A stretch of DNA of 64,000 bases. Origin: Prevotella sp. (GTDB lineage Bacteria; Bacteroidota; Bacteroidia; Bacteroidales; Bacteroidaceae). Shown here one piece after another: positions 1 through 7,845 of this stretch. Every line of letters starts with the position of its first letter. The stretch's first letter is position 1. The position numbers were made by a program, and so were the translations under genes. The stretch is from positions 1 through 64,000 of the forward strand of contig JAFZSR010000063.1 of assembly GCA_017619275.1 (NCBI GenBank), written 5' to 3'. The notes below the pieces were generated by a model. That model did no database searches, was not told the origin of the DNA, and worked only from the letters and a program-made list of their open reading frames with translations.

Positions 1-459
1 AACGAGCTCCAGCATTTCCTCATCGTCGACCATGTCGCACTTGTTCAGGAACACAACCAGACGGGGAACGTTTACCTGGCGGGCGAGCAGAACGTGCTCA
101 CGAGTCTGAGGCATAGGACCATCGGTAGCGGCCACCACGAGGATAGCGCCATCCATCTGGGCAGCACCAGTAACCATGTTCTTCACATAGTCGGCGTGTC
201 CCGGGCAGTCCACGTGTGCATAGTGACGCTTCTCGGTCTCATACTCCACGTGAGCGGTGTTGATGGTGATACCACGCTCCTTCTCCTCAGGGGCGTTGTC
301 GATAGCGTCGAAGGACTTCACCTTGTCAGCGTTACCGGCCACACGCTTCGAAAGAACCAGCGTGATGGCAGCGGTCAAAGTTGTCTTACCATGGTCAACG
401 TGACCAATAGTGCCAATGTTGACGTGCGGTTTGGTGCGCACAAATTGCTCTTTTGCCAT
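1..459 (-). CDS. tuf: Elongation factor Tu, N-terminal part (runs off the window)
   Basis: EF-Tu is the GTPase that delivers aminoacyl-tRNA to the ribosome. The first 153 codons are present and the rest lies beyond base 1. The protein begins [20 protein letters not shown] and shows the P-loop GHVDHGKT near residues 19-26, the switch region RGITI, the G3 motif DCPGH and the G4 motif NKCD. The ATG is at 457-459, 67 bases after the last tRNA of the upstream cluster. No promoter is obvious in that gap, so it is probably cotranscribed with the four tRNAs from the promoter at 1071-1100. The family is about 395 residues, so about 60% is missing only because of the window edge. Confidence 0.98.
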   Translation of the reverse strand, partial: MAKEQFVRTKPHVNIGTIGHVDHGKTTLTAAITLVLSKRVAGNADKVKSFDAIDNAPEEKERGITINTAHVEYETEKRHYAHVDCPGHADYVKNMVTGAAQMDGAILVVAATDGPMPQTREHVLLARQVNVPRLVVFLNKCDMVDDEEMLELV

Positions 460-526
460 TGTTTGTTGTTTTTATTAATTTTGTTGATAATCAAACTGTT
501 TTTGCTCCTCCAATCATTTCTCAGAG

Positions 527-598
<72 letters not shown>

Positions 599-610
599 GT
601 TTGTTTATAG

Positions 611-683
611 AGCGGAAAACGGGGCTCAAACCCGCGACCCCCAGCTTGGAAGGCTAGTGCTCTATCAACTGAGCTATTTCCGC
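611..683 (-). tRNA. tRNA-Gly (anticodon TCC)
   Basis: A 73-base cloverleaf has acceptor stem GCGGAAA with TTTCCGC and discriminator T. The anticodon loop CTTCCAA gives TCC. The T-arm carries GTTTGAG. CCA is not encoded. It lies 12 bases upstream of tRNA-Thr(GGT) in the same transcript. Confidence 0.96.
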
Positions 684-768
684 AAGTACGGTATGTTTGG
701 CTTCGTCTCGGCATAAGCGAGCTTCTGCTCTCGACTTGCACAAAATTCCGCAAAAACACTCTTGAGAG

Positions 769-851
769 TGGGAGGTGATGGATTCGAACCACCGAAGTCG
801 AAAGACAACAGATTTACAGTCTGCCCCATTTGACCGCTCTGGAAACCTCCC
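769..851 (-). tRNA. tRNA-Tyr (anticodon GTA)
   Basis: An 83-base class II tRNA with a long variable arm. The acceptor stem GGGAGGT pairs with ACCTCCC and is followed by discriminator A. The anticodon loop CTGTAAA gives GTA, and the T-loop is GTTCGAATC. CCA is not encoded. Confidence 0.96.
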
Positions 852-944
852 AAATTTTTGCTTGCGCAGGGCACTCCCGCCCTGGCATCTTCCTTTCTTG
901 AGCCTTAAGAGGATTGGCTTTGCCTTTCCTCTGAGTCTCTTTCG

Positions 945-1018
945 AGCCTCTTGTCGGATTCGAACCAACGACCCCGAGATTACAAATCACGTGCTCTGGC
1001 CAACTGAGCTAAAGAGGC
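945..1018 (-). tRNA. tRNA-Thr (anticodon TGT)
   Basis: A 74-base cloverleaf with acceptor stem GCCTCTT, AAGAGGC and discriminator T. The anticodon loop TTTGTAA gives TGT. CCA is not encoded. It is the first gene of the tRNA-tuf cluster and lies about 50 bases downstream of the promoter at 1071-1100. Confidence 0.96.
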
Positions 1019-1070
1019 TTTTTAAGCAGCCGCTCTCGTTTCAGATTTATGACCTGTCGGAAAACGGCTG

Positions 1071-1100
1071 CAAAGTTACGACAATTTTTTTAATCTCCAA
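1071..1100 (-). promoter_or_regulatory. Promoter of the tRNA-tuf cluster
   Basis: On the minus strand TTG (1098-1100) is followed after 19 bases by TAACTTTG (1071-1078). This matches the Bacteroidota consensus TTG-N19-21-TAnnTTTG. It lies between the end of hpf and the first tRNA, so tRNAs and tuf can be transcribed independently of the rpsU-xerC-hpf genes. Confidence 0.8.
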
Positions 1101-1118
1101 AATATTTCGGGATTTTTT

Positions 1119-1421
1119 TTAGTAATTCCTCGATTTTTCTTTGATTTTCTGTAGTTGAACCCTCAGAGCGTCGACGCAAAGGTCGATTCCTTCCTCAAAA
1201 GTGTCGTTCACTTTCTCCACGTGAACAGGAGCCTGGCCGGGTATGGTCACCGTGATGCTCGTCTCCTTGTTCAGTGCCGTGGCGGGCTTAACCACTTTCA
1301 GCTGCACCTCTACTTTCTGTATATCTTCGTATGACTTTTCTAACTTGGCGACCTTCTTCTCGATGAACGCCTCTAACTTCTCGGTAGCGTCGAAGTGTAT
1401 CGACTGAATTTTAATTTCCAT
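1119..1421 (-). CDS. hpf: Ribosome hibernation promoting factor (HPF/RaiA family)
   Basis: A 100-residue protein of the short HPF type. This family binds the 30S decoding region and inactivates or dimerises ribosomes in slow growth. It begins MEIKIQSIHFDATEKLEAFI and shows the family pattern of a beta strand, an amphipathic helix with lysines (EKKVAKLEKSYEDIQKVEV), then the strand SITVTIPGQAPVHVEK and a final helix DTFEEGIDLCVDALRVQL. There is no C-terminal extension, so it is not the long dimerising form. The gene lies 38 bases after the xerC-like gene, in a run with rpsU and before the tuf promoter. This is a translation-related neighbourhood. Confidence 0.93.
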   Translation of the reverse strand: MEIKIQSIHFDATEKLEAFIEKKVAKLEKSYEDIQKVEVQLKVVKPATALNKETSITVTIPGQAPVHVEKVNDTFEEGIDLCVDALRVQLQKIKEKSRNY

Positions 1422-1459
1422 AGTTAATCTCCTATATTTTTAAAATTAAACTATAAAGT

Positions 1460-2350
1460 TCAGCCCCTTGGGTGGGCTTCTTTGTAAACTCGTTTCAGTT
1501 GCTCAAAGGTGGTGTGCGTGTAGATCTCGGTTGTCTGCAGGCTCTCGTGTCCCAACAGCTGTCTCACGCTTTCCAGTCCGGCACCGTGGTTGAGCATGGC
1601 GGTGGCGAATGAGTGTCTCAACACGTGTGGCGACCGTTTCTTCATGGTGGTCACCTTTGTCAGGTTCTCCCTGACAATGACATACACCTGGCTGCCAGTC
1701 ATGCGCCTCCCTTTGTTGTCGACAAACAAAGCATCCTCGTGTGAAGGAATCTCCTTGTCGCGCACCTCGATATACCTGTGCAACTGCTCGGCCAATTCTT
1801 TTCCGAATGGCACGATGCGCTGTTTGTTCCGCTTGCCAGTTACTTTCAACTGTCCTGTGGCGAAGTCCACATCCACATCGTTCAGTCCCGTGAGCTCTGC
1901 TCGTCTCAGTCCGGCCTCGTATAATAATAATAATATGGTACGCGCACGTACATTATTAATATCATCGCCCCACTCTTCACGGTCGAGCAAGTTGTCCATC
2001 TCGTTCTCTCGCACAAACTGCGGCAGGGGCTTTTTTTTCTTCGGCCCTATGATGCTGTGTGCGGGATCGCGTTCGACCAGCTTTCTGGCCAGCGCAAACC
2101 GATAGAACGATTTGAGCGCCGAGAGGTCGGTGTTCACTGTCGAGGCCATGTTGCCCCGGTCTATCAGGCTTTCCATCCATCCCCGGATGATGTCGGCATC
2201 CACCGATGCCCAGCTGAGCCCAGCGTCCAGGGACTGAAAATATGCCTCAAAGTCGCGAAGACTAGTCTCGTATCGCCCGACGGTCTGCTCACTGCGGTTC
2301 CGTTCATGGCTCAAATACGCGAGAAAAAGGTCAATCACGCTTTTCGGCAA
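1460..2350 (-). CDS. xerC: Tyrosine recombinase, XerC/XerD type
   Basis: A 296-residue tyrosine recombinase of the size expected for Xer proteins, which resolve chromosome dimers. The N-terminal SAM-like DNA-binding domain (FLAYLSHERNRSEQTVGRYETS) is followed by the catalytic domain with Arg in AGLRRAELTGL, Lys in VTGKRNKQRIV, HVLRHSF, LLGHESLQTT and the nucleophile Tyr in TEIYTHTT. All catalytic residues appear intact. The start is a TTG at 2348-2350, because no ATG lies near the expected N-terminus. It lies between rpsU and hpf on the same strand, with no phage or integron genes around it, so a housekeeping role is more likely than a mobile-element integrase. XerC versus XerD cannot be settled from sequence alone. 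Confidence 0.9.
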   Translation of the reverse strand: MPKSVIDLFLAYLSHERNRSEQTVGRYETSLRDFEAYFQSLDAGLSWASVDADIIRGWMESLIDRGNMASTVNTDLSALKSFYRFALARKLVERDPAHSIIGPKKKKPLPQFVRENEMDNLLDREEWGDDINNVRARTILLLLYEAGLRRAELTGLNDVDVDFATGQLKVTGKRNKQRIVPFGKELAEQLHRYIEVRDKEIPSHEDALFVDNKGRRMTGSQVYVIVRENLTKVTTMKKRSPHVLRHSFATAMLNHGAGLESVRQLLGHESLQTTEIYTHTTFEQLKRVYKEAHPRG

Positions 2351-2398
2351 CGAATTTACGGAAATTTTTCGAAACTACCAAATTTTCCGAGAACTTTT

Positions 2399-2593
2399 TT
2401 AATTTTCCTCGGCTGTACGCAGCTGCTGCACGTAGATGGCGTGTTCCATCTTCAGGCGCTTCAGTACAGAGGGCTTGTTGAATTGCTGACGGCGGCGCAG
2501 TTCTTTTACAACGCCAGTCTTCTCAAACTTTCTCTTAAACTTCTTGAGGGCCTTCTCGATGTTCTCGCCTTCTTTTACAGGTACAATGATCAT
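2399..2593 (-). CDS. rpsU: 30S ribosomal protein S21
   Basis: A 64-residue basic protein beginning MIIVPVKEGENIEKALKKFK with the typical S21 body KRKFEKTGVVKELRRRQQF and a C-terminus rich in Arg and Lys. The ATG at 2591-2593 is chosen over an upstream in-frame extension because S21 starts at MIIV. A well-formed promoter (2671-2701) lies 78 bases upstream. It is the first gene of rpsU-xerC-hpf. Confidence 0.95.
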   Translation of the reverse strand: MIIVPVKEGENIEKALKKFKRKFEKTGVVKELRRRQQFNKPSVLKRLKMEHAIYVQQLRTAEEN

Positions 2594-2670
2594 ACTGTTT
2601 TTTGACTTTAATTGTTTAATAGTTATACATTTCTGCTTCGTCCGCGCATGGCGCGCACGATTTGCGGCTG

Positions 2671-2701
2671 CAAAGGTACAACTATTTTGCGAAACTGCCA
2701 A
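2671..2701 (-). promoter_or_regulatory. Promoter of rpsU
   Basis: On the minus strand TTG (2699-2701), a 20-base spacer, then TACCTTTG (2671-2678). This is an exact match to the Bacteroidota vegetative promoter, about 80 bases upstream of the rpsU ATG. Confidence 0.82.
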
Positions 2702-2790
2702 GTTTTTCTACGTTTTTTTAAAGAAAGTGGGTAAAATGGGGTGAGAAAGAGGGGGTAAAAAGGCTGTTCCGAGCAAGGGAAATGAGCTAC

Positions 2791-2863
2791 AAAAAAATCT
2801 CGTACGAGATTTTTTCAAAAGTCGTTGACTTTTTTCAAAAAAGCGTTACCAAAATTTTGAAAG
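2791..2863 (+). repeat. Three-module palindromic intergenic repeat, copy A
   Basis: This is one of five copies of a roughly 70-base A/T-rich element. Its modules in order are the palindrome ATCTCGTACGAGAT bounded by A and T runs, a second imperfect palindrome AAAGTCGTTGACTTTTTT, and a tail of GCGTTACC then AAAATTTTGAAAG. This copy sits in the 600-base gap between the rpsU promoter and the alcohol dehydrogenase gene. Other copies are near 18.3, 30.2, 49.8 and 58.4 kb. Confidence 0.85.
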
Positions 2864-2955
2864 TCGGCAACAGGTTTTTGGAGACCCTGTGCGAGGGCCA
2901 CTGCGAGGTCATAAAAATTCTAAATAATTTGTGTAAAAGCATCGGGAATACACAG

Positions 2956-3138
2956 TTTTTTCATAACTTTGCGCTCTACGAGCGCTAAATTACTCTGTCT
3001 CGGCAAAAAAAGGAACAAGTTCCTTTGTTTTGCTCTCGTTTTTTCGTAACTTTGCCGTCTGCGACGGCGAAATCACTCCGTCTCGGCAAAAAAAGGAACT
3101 AAGTTCCTTTGTTTTGCTCTCGACTTTTCGTGATTTTG
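2956..3138 (+). repeat. Tandem 83/84-base repeat carrying promoter-like boxes
   Basis: Two direct copies (2956-3038 and 3039-3122) plus the start of a third (to 3138). Each unit holds TAACTTTG, a short GC-rich inverted repeat (GCGCTCTACGAGCGC or GCCGTCTGCGACGGC), CTGTCTCGGC or CCGTCTCGGC, the palindrome AAAGGAAC/GTTCCTTT and TTTTGCTCTCG. The end of one unit supplies TTG and the next supplies TAACTTTG with a 19-base spacer (3025-3054), a good promoter directed at the alcohol dehydrogenase gene. The next pair (3109-3138) has the weaker TGATTTTG. The rest of the 2705-3198 gap holds only this and repeat copy A. Confidence 0.8.
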
Positions 3139-3198
3139 GCAGCTAAACGTATGAAAAGAAAGATTGATTCATCATTATAACACATAAACGACAAAAAC

Positions 3199-4383
3199 AT
3201 GAAAGACTTTAATTACTACGCACCGACGGAAGTGGTGTTTGGAGAAAACTCCGAGGAGCAGGTGGCTTCTCTTGTGAAGAAATATGGTGGCACGAAGGTG
3301 CTGGTGCACTACGGTGGCAAGAGCGCAGTGAAATCGGGGCTGCTCGATAAGATTTGCGGGCTGTTGAAAGAGGGCGGTGTAGAGTTCGTCACCCTCGGCG
3401 GCGTAGTGCCCAACCCGCGATTGTCGCTGGCTCAGGAGGGCATCGCCCTCTGTCGCCGCGAGGGTGTCGACTTCATCCTAGCCGTGGGCGGTGGCAGCGT
3501 CATCGACTCGGCAAAGTGCATCGCCTATGGTGTGCCCTACGATGGCGACGTGTGGGACTTCTATCTCGGCAAGGGCACGCCCACCACAATGCTGCCCGTG
3601 GCTTGTGTGCTCACCATCCCCGCCGCCGGCAGTGAGATGAGCGAGGCGAGTGTCATCACCAACGAGGACGGCGACGTGAAGCTGGGCTACAGCAACAACC
3701 TCTCGCGCCCCAAGTTCGCCATCATGAACCCCCGCCGCACGTTCACTCTGCCTCCTTACCAGACGGCCGCCGGCGTCACCGACATGATGATGCACACGAT
3801 GGAGCGCTACTTCACCAAAGACGACGATATGGACTTCACGACCGATGTGGCCGAGGCCATGCTGCGCAACATCAAGCATGCGGTCTTTGCCGTGCTGAAG
3901 AATCCTGAGGACTACCGCTATCGTGCCCAGATTATGTGGGGCGGCAGCCTGATGCACAACGGACTGACGGGCTGCGGTGTTGCCGACGACTGGGCCACAC
4001 ACCAGTTGGAGCACGAGCTGAGCGGCATGTTCGACGTGACCCACGGTGCCGGTCTCGCCGCCATCTGGCCCAGCTGGGCTCGCTATGTGATGCACGAGAA
4101 CCTGAGTCGCTTTGTGCGATTCGCCGTCAACGTGATGGACGTGCCCAACGATTTCACCGACCCCGAAGGCACGGCCCTGCGCGGCATCGAGGCCATGGAG
4201 CGCTTCTACCATGCCATCGGCATGCCCATCAATATCCGCGAACTCATAGGCCGCGACATCATCGACGACGAGATACGTGAGATGACACGCAAGTGTAGCC
4301 GCGACTACCAGCACACCTGCGGATGTCTGAAGGTGCTGCACGCCGAAGATATGGAGGCCATCTACCAAATGGCAAAGGGGTGA
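3199..4383 (+). CDS. Iron-containing alcohol dehydrogenase (YqhD/butanol dehydrogenase type)
   Basis: A 394-residue group III metal-dependent alcohol dehydrogenase that should reduce aldehydes with NAD(P)H in the cytoplasm. The N-terminal Rossmann-like domain has the GGGSVIDSAK nucleotide motif near residues 97-106. The metal ligands fall at Asp195 and His199 (GVTDMMMHTMERYF), His268 (WATHQLEHELSG) and His282 (VTHGAGLA). These are one residue off the known E. coli YqhD ligands (194, 198, 267, 281), so the alignment is convincing. Length matches the family. The leader carries tandem promoter-like repeats. The next gene starts 45 bases downstream and may be cotranscribed. The substrate cannot be read from sequence. 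Confidence 0.93.
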   Translation: MKDFNYYAPTEVVFGENSEEQVASLVKKYGGTKVLVHYGGKSAVKSGLLDKICGLLKEGGVEFVTLGGVVPNPRLSLAQEGIALCRREGVDFILAVGGGSVIDSAKCIAYGVPYDGDVWDFYLGKGTPTTMLPVACVLTIPAAGSEMSEASVITNEDGDVKLGYSNNLSRPKFAIMNPRRTFTLPPYQTAAGVTDMMMHTMERYFTKDDDMDFTTDVAEAMLRNIKHAVFAVLKNPEDYRYRAQIMWGGSLMHNGLTGCGVADDWATHQLEHELSGMFDVTHGAGLAAIWPSWARYVMHENLSRFVRFAVNVMDVPNDFTDPEGTALRGIEAMERFYHAIGMPINIRELIGRDIIDDEIREMTRKCSRDYQHTCGCLKVLHAEDMEAIYQMAKG

Positions 4384-4428
4384 TGGCCGTGCCTGAAGAA
4401 TGTCAACTGTTTCCGCTTAAACTTGTCT

Positions 4429-6192
4429 ATGAGTAGGATAAAAATTTGGTTGTTTTCTGTTGTGATGACGCTCTGCGGCCTCACTATGTTCACGGGCTGC
4501 TCAAGCGATGACAACGACACGGAAGAACCAGCCCAGCCAATGCTGCAGGACGGCGAATGGACGGGCAGCGGCGAGGGCCGTAGTGGTAGCATCATTGCGA
4601 AGGTGGTGGTGAAAGAGCACCAGGTGGCTCAGGTCACCATCGTCAGCCAGTCGGAGTCGGTGTTCGCCCAAGATGCCATCAACAGCGTGGTGGCGAAAGC
4701 CATTGGCCGACAGGACGTGATGAGCGTGGAGGTGGACGGCGTGAGCGGTGCTACGCTGACCTCGACGGGCGTCATCGGAGCCATCAACATGGCCCTTCAG
4801 GCCGCGATGGGCAAGCCGGCCGACGCAGCCATGAACTACAAGGACGGCACCTGCGACATCGTGGTGGTGGGAGCTGGAGGTGCCGGACTCTCAGCAGCGG
4901 TGGCGGCGGCCGAAACGGGTAGCCTCAGCATCGTGGTGCTTGAGAAGCAGGGCATCATTGGCGGCAACACCAACTATTCTACGGGTGGTATCAACGCAGC
5001 GGAAACGGACATCCAGCGGGAACTGGGCATCGAGGACAGCAAGCAACTCTTCTACGACGACATTATGCGTGGCGGCAAGTATGAGAACATACCCGCCTTG
5101 GTGCGCAACTTTGTGGAGAATGCACCCATCACCATCTCGTGGCTTACGGACATGAGTGCCGACCTGACCGACGTGGGGCTGATGGGCGGCAGTAGCGTCA
5201 GCCGCACCCACCGTCCGAAAGGTGGCACGGCTATCGGCCCGCATCTGATGAAGGTGCTGAAAGCTGCTACCGACAAGGAGAACATCGAGATACGCACCTC
5301 GAACAAGGTGGTCGGTCTGCTCAACGACGGCGATGCCGTGACGGGCGTAAAAGTGCAGAATGCCGATGGGTCGACCTATTCGCTTCGGGCGAAGGCCGTC
5401 ATCATTGCCACGGGTGGCTTTGGCGCCAACCTTGCGATGGTGGCCCGGCTGCAGCCCTCGCTCAGTGGGTTTGCCACGCTGAACCATCCTGGTGCCACGG
5501 GCGACGCCTTCGACTGGGTGACGGCGCTCGGCGGCGCTACCATCCAGCTGAAGAACATCCAGATTCACCCCACGGCCGAAGCCACGAACCACATCCTCAT
5601 CACCGAGGCCGTCCGTGGCAATGGGGCCATCTTGGTGAACCACGCCGGCCGCCGCTTTGTGAACGAGATGGACACACGCGACGTCGTTTCTGCCGCCATC
5701 CTCGCGCAGGAATCTGCCGAGGCCTTCCTCATCTTCGACCAGGGCGTGCGCCAGTCGCTGGCCTCCATCGAGACCTACGCTAACCAGCACTTGCTCCTTC
5801 AGGGGAGCACCCTTGCCGAGCTTGCCAGCCTCTCCGACATTCCCGTCAGTGCGCTGACCGAGAGCGTGAGCCGCTATAACACCCAGCAGAAGAATGGGCT
5901 TGACGAGGACTTCGGGCGCAGCGCCACGGAGATGACGGCAGCCTTGGAGACCCCACCTTATTATGCAGTACGTGTTAAGCCTGCCATCCACCATACAATG
6001 GGCGGTTTGAGCGTCAACACCGAGACGCAGGTGCTCCGCGCCGACGGCACACCCATCATCGGGCTCTATGCCGCGGGCGAGGTGACAGGTGGACTTCATG
6101 GGGCTAACCGCCTCGGGGGTAATGGCGTGGCTGACATCGTGGTTAACGGTCGGCTTGCAGGTCAGGCAGCTGCCCGCCATTGTAATCCATGA
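4429..6192 (+). CDS. FMN- and FAD-binding lipoprotein reductase (fumarate/urocanate reductase-like)
   Basis: A 587-residue exported flavoprotein. A lipoprotein signal (VVMTLCGLTMFTGCSS) precedes an FMN-binding domain (about residues 40-130) with the covalent flavinylation motif DGVSGAT; Thr109 is the expected attachment site for ApbE. The rest is an FAD-dependent flavocytochrome-c-type reductase. It has the dinucleotide motif VVVGAGGAGLSAAVAAAE near 145, GGNTNYSTGGINA, a His-rich IHHTMGGL and GANRLGGNGVADIVVNGR near 557-575. Family members reduce fumarate, urocanate or similar C=C acceptors in anaerobic respiration, and the acceptor here is unknown. I chose the ATG at 4429 over an in-frame TTG six bases upstream. 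No haem CxxCH is present, so electrons probably pass through FMN. Confidence 0.88.
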   Translation: MSRIKIWLFSVVMTLCGLTMFTGCSSDDNDTEEPAQPMLQDGEWTGSGEGRSGSIIAKVVVKEHQVAQVTIVSQSESVFAQDAINSVVAKAIGRQDVMSVEVDGVSGATLTSTGVIGAINMALQAAMGKPADAAMNYKDGTCDIVVVGAGGAGLSAAVAAAETGSLSIVVLEKQGIIGGNTNYSTGGINAAETDIQRELGIEDSKQLFYDDIMRGGKYENIPALVRNFVENAPITISWLTDMSADLTDVGLMGGSSVSRTHRPKGGTAIGPHLMKVLKAATDKENIEIRTSNKVVGLLNDGDAVTGVKVQNADGSTYSLRAKAVIIATGGFGANLAMVARLQPSLSGFATLNHPGATGDAFDWVTALGGATIQLKNIQIHPTAEATNHILITEAVRGNGAILVNHAGRRFVNEMDTRDVVSAAILAQESAEAFLIFDQGVRQSLASIETYANQHLLLQGSTLAELASLSDIPVSALTESVSRYNTQQKNGLDEDFGRSATEMTAALETPPYYAVRVKPAIHHTMGGLSVNTETQVLRADGTPIIGLYAAGEVTGGLHGANRLGGNGVADIVVNGRLAGQAAARHCNP

Positions 6193-6214
6193 CGAAAGAA
6201 AAAGAGTTTATAAT

Positions 6215-6736
6215 ATGGAGAATAAAACGAAAGACATATATTTGGCCGGTGGCTGCTTCTGGGGAACGGAGCATTATTTCAAACAAATTGAGGGAGTGGT
6301 GGAAACAGAAGTGGGTTTCGCCAACGGACACACGAAGCACCCTACGTATCAGGAAGTTTATACCGACACGACGGGCTTCGCCGAGACCGTTCACGTCAGG
6401 TACAATCCGCAAGTGGTGAGTCTGCAATTCCTGTTGCAAATGTTCTTTAAGGCCATCGACCCAACCAGCCTGAACAAACAGGGACACGACGAGGGGACGC
6501 GCTATCGCACGGGTGTTTACTATACCGACCCTGCCGATCTGCCCGTCATCGAGAAGGTGTACCAACAGGAGCAGACGAACTATCAACAGCCTTTGGTTGT
6601 CGAGAAGTTGCCCTTGGAGAATTTCTATACAGCAGAAGAATACCATCAGGACTATCTCGACAAGAATCCCACCGGCTATTGCCATTTGCCACACTCGCTG
6701 TTTGAGTTTGCAAGAAAAGCCAAGGAAAAGCGATAA
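6215..6736 (+). CDS. msrA: Peptide-methionine (S)-S-oxide reductase MsrA
   Basis: A 173-residue MsrA that reduces methionine-S-sulfoxide in proteins. The start MENKTKDIYLAGGCFWGTEH places the catalytic Cys at residue 14 in the diagnostic GCFWGTE motif. Further family blocks are VVETEVGFANGHTKHPTYQEVYTDTTGFAE cut across residues 27-56, the DPTSLNKQGHDEGTRYR region and the C-terminal EEYHQDYLDKNP. There is no fused MsrB domain and no signal peptide, so it is cytoplasmic. It starts 22 bases after the flavoprotein and ends 2 bases before the phosphoesterase gene, so the three are probably one transcript. Confidence 0.95.
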   Translation: MENKTKDIYLAGGCFWGTEHYFKQIEGVVETEVGFANGHTKHPTYQEVYTDTTGFAETVHVRYNPQVVSLQFLLQMFFKAIDPTSLNKQGHDEGTRYRTGVYYTDPADLPVIEKVYQQEQTNYQQPLVVEKLPLENFYTAEEYHQDYLDKNPTGYCHLPHSLFEFARKAKEKR

Positions 6737-6738
6737 CA

Positions 6739-7845
6739 ATGTGGATGTTGCTGTTCCTGTTGCTGCCCCTGTCGGGCATTGCCTACGTTGCGTGGCACGT
6801 ATATGCTATCTTGCCGCTGTCGCCCGTATGGAAATGGGGCATCATCGCTGTCGGTGTGCTCTGCTTCCTTCTGCTGTTCGCCAACTTTGCGAGAGTTACC
6901 GACCGCCTGCCCTTGCCATTGGCGCGCGTGCTCTACGAGGTGGGCACGTCGTCGATCTTCATCCTGCTCTATCTCACGATGACCTTCCTGGTGCTCGACG
7001 TTGGGCGGCTGTTGCACATCGTCCCCTCGTCGTGGCTGCATGCCAACGCAACGGCTGCCACGGCCATCGCGGGATTCATCATCACCGTCTTCCTCTGCGG
7101 CAACATCCATTATTATAATAAGGTACGTGTACCATTGTCTTTTACTACGCAGAAGTCCCTTTCCCGTCCTTATCGCGTGGTGGTGATGAGCGACCTGCAT
7201 CTGGGCTATCATAACACGCGTGCCGACTTGGCGCGGTGGGTGAACATGGTGAACGCCGAGCAGCCCGACTTGGTGCTCATCGCGGGCGACATCATCGACG
7301 GCAGCTTGCGGCCGCTTGTAGAAGAGCAGATGGCGCAGGAGTTTCATCGCATTGAAGCTCCCGTCTATGCTTGTCTGGGAAACCACGAGTTCTATGCCAA
7401 CAAGCCGTTGGCGCTGCAGTTTTATCGCGATGCCAACATCCACTTGCTCATCGATTCTGCCGCCGTCGTCGACAGCACGCTCGTCATCATTGGGCGCGAC
7501 GACCGCACCAATCCTCACCGCAAGAGCATCAACCAGTTGGCCACCGAGGCACGACAGGCGGCAGAAAATCCCTACATCATCCTGCTCGACCATCAGCCCT
7601 ACCATTTAGAGGAGGCTGAGCGTGCGGGCATCGACCTCCAACTCAGTGGCCACACCCACCGTGGCCAGGTGTGGCCCATCTCGTGGATTACCGACCACGT
7701 CTACGAGTGTTCTTGGGGCAGTCACCGCCGTGGCGGCACGCAATACTACATCTCCAGCGGCATAGGCATCTGGGGCGGCAAGTTCCGCATCGGCACGCAG
7801 TCAGAATATGTCGTGCTCACGGTGGAAGCTGAGCGTCAGAAATGA
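6739..7845 (+). CDS. Membrane-anchored metallophosphoesterase
   Basis: A 368-residue protein. The first 130 residues contain about four hydrophobic segments, followed by a calcineurin-like phosphoesterase domain. The metal-binding motifs are complete: SDLHLG (Asp152, His154), GDIIDG, GNHEFY, LDHQP and SGHTHRGQ. This is the YkuE/YkoQ-like subgroup of bacterial metallophosphoesterases, some of which act on UDP-2,3-diacylglucosamine or other lipid-linked phosphates. The substrate here is unknown. The start abuts msrA. The last 10 bases overlap the end of the convergent gene at 7836. Confidence 0.88.
   Translation: MWMLLFLLLPLSGIAYVAWHVYAILPLSPVWKWGIIAVGVLCFLLLFANFARVTDRLPLPLARVLYEVGTSSIFILLYLTMTFLVLDVGRLLHIVPSSWLHANATAATAIAGFIITVFLCGNIHYYNKVRVPLSFTTQKSLSRPYRVVVMSDLHLGYHNTRADLARWVNMVNAEQPDLVLIAGDIIDGSLRPLVEEQMAQEFHRIEAPVYACLGNHEFYANKPLALQFYRDANIHLLIDSAAVVDSTLVIIGRDDRTNPHRKSINQLATEARQAAENPYIILLDHQPYHLEEAERAGIDLQLSGHTHRGQVWPISWITDHVYECSWGSHRRGGTQYYISSGIGIWGGKFRIGTQSEYVVLTVEAERQK

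Noticed and set aside
1460-2350. An integrase marking a genomic island
   Set aside because: It sits between rpsU and hpf, with no att-like repeats at the tRNA cluster and no cargo genes, so a housekeeping Xer recombinase is more likely.
2782-2988. A 68-residue open frame upstream of the alcohol dehydrogenase gene
   Set aside because: Most of it is repeat copy A (translated KKISYEIFSKVVDFFQKSVTK). The same peptide-like string arises from other copies, so it is repeat, not gene.
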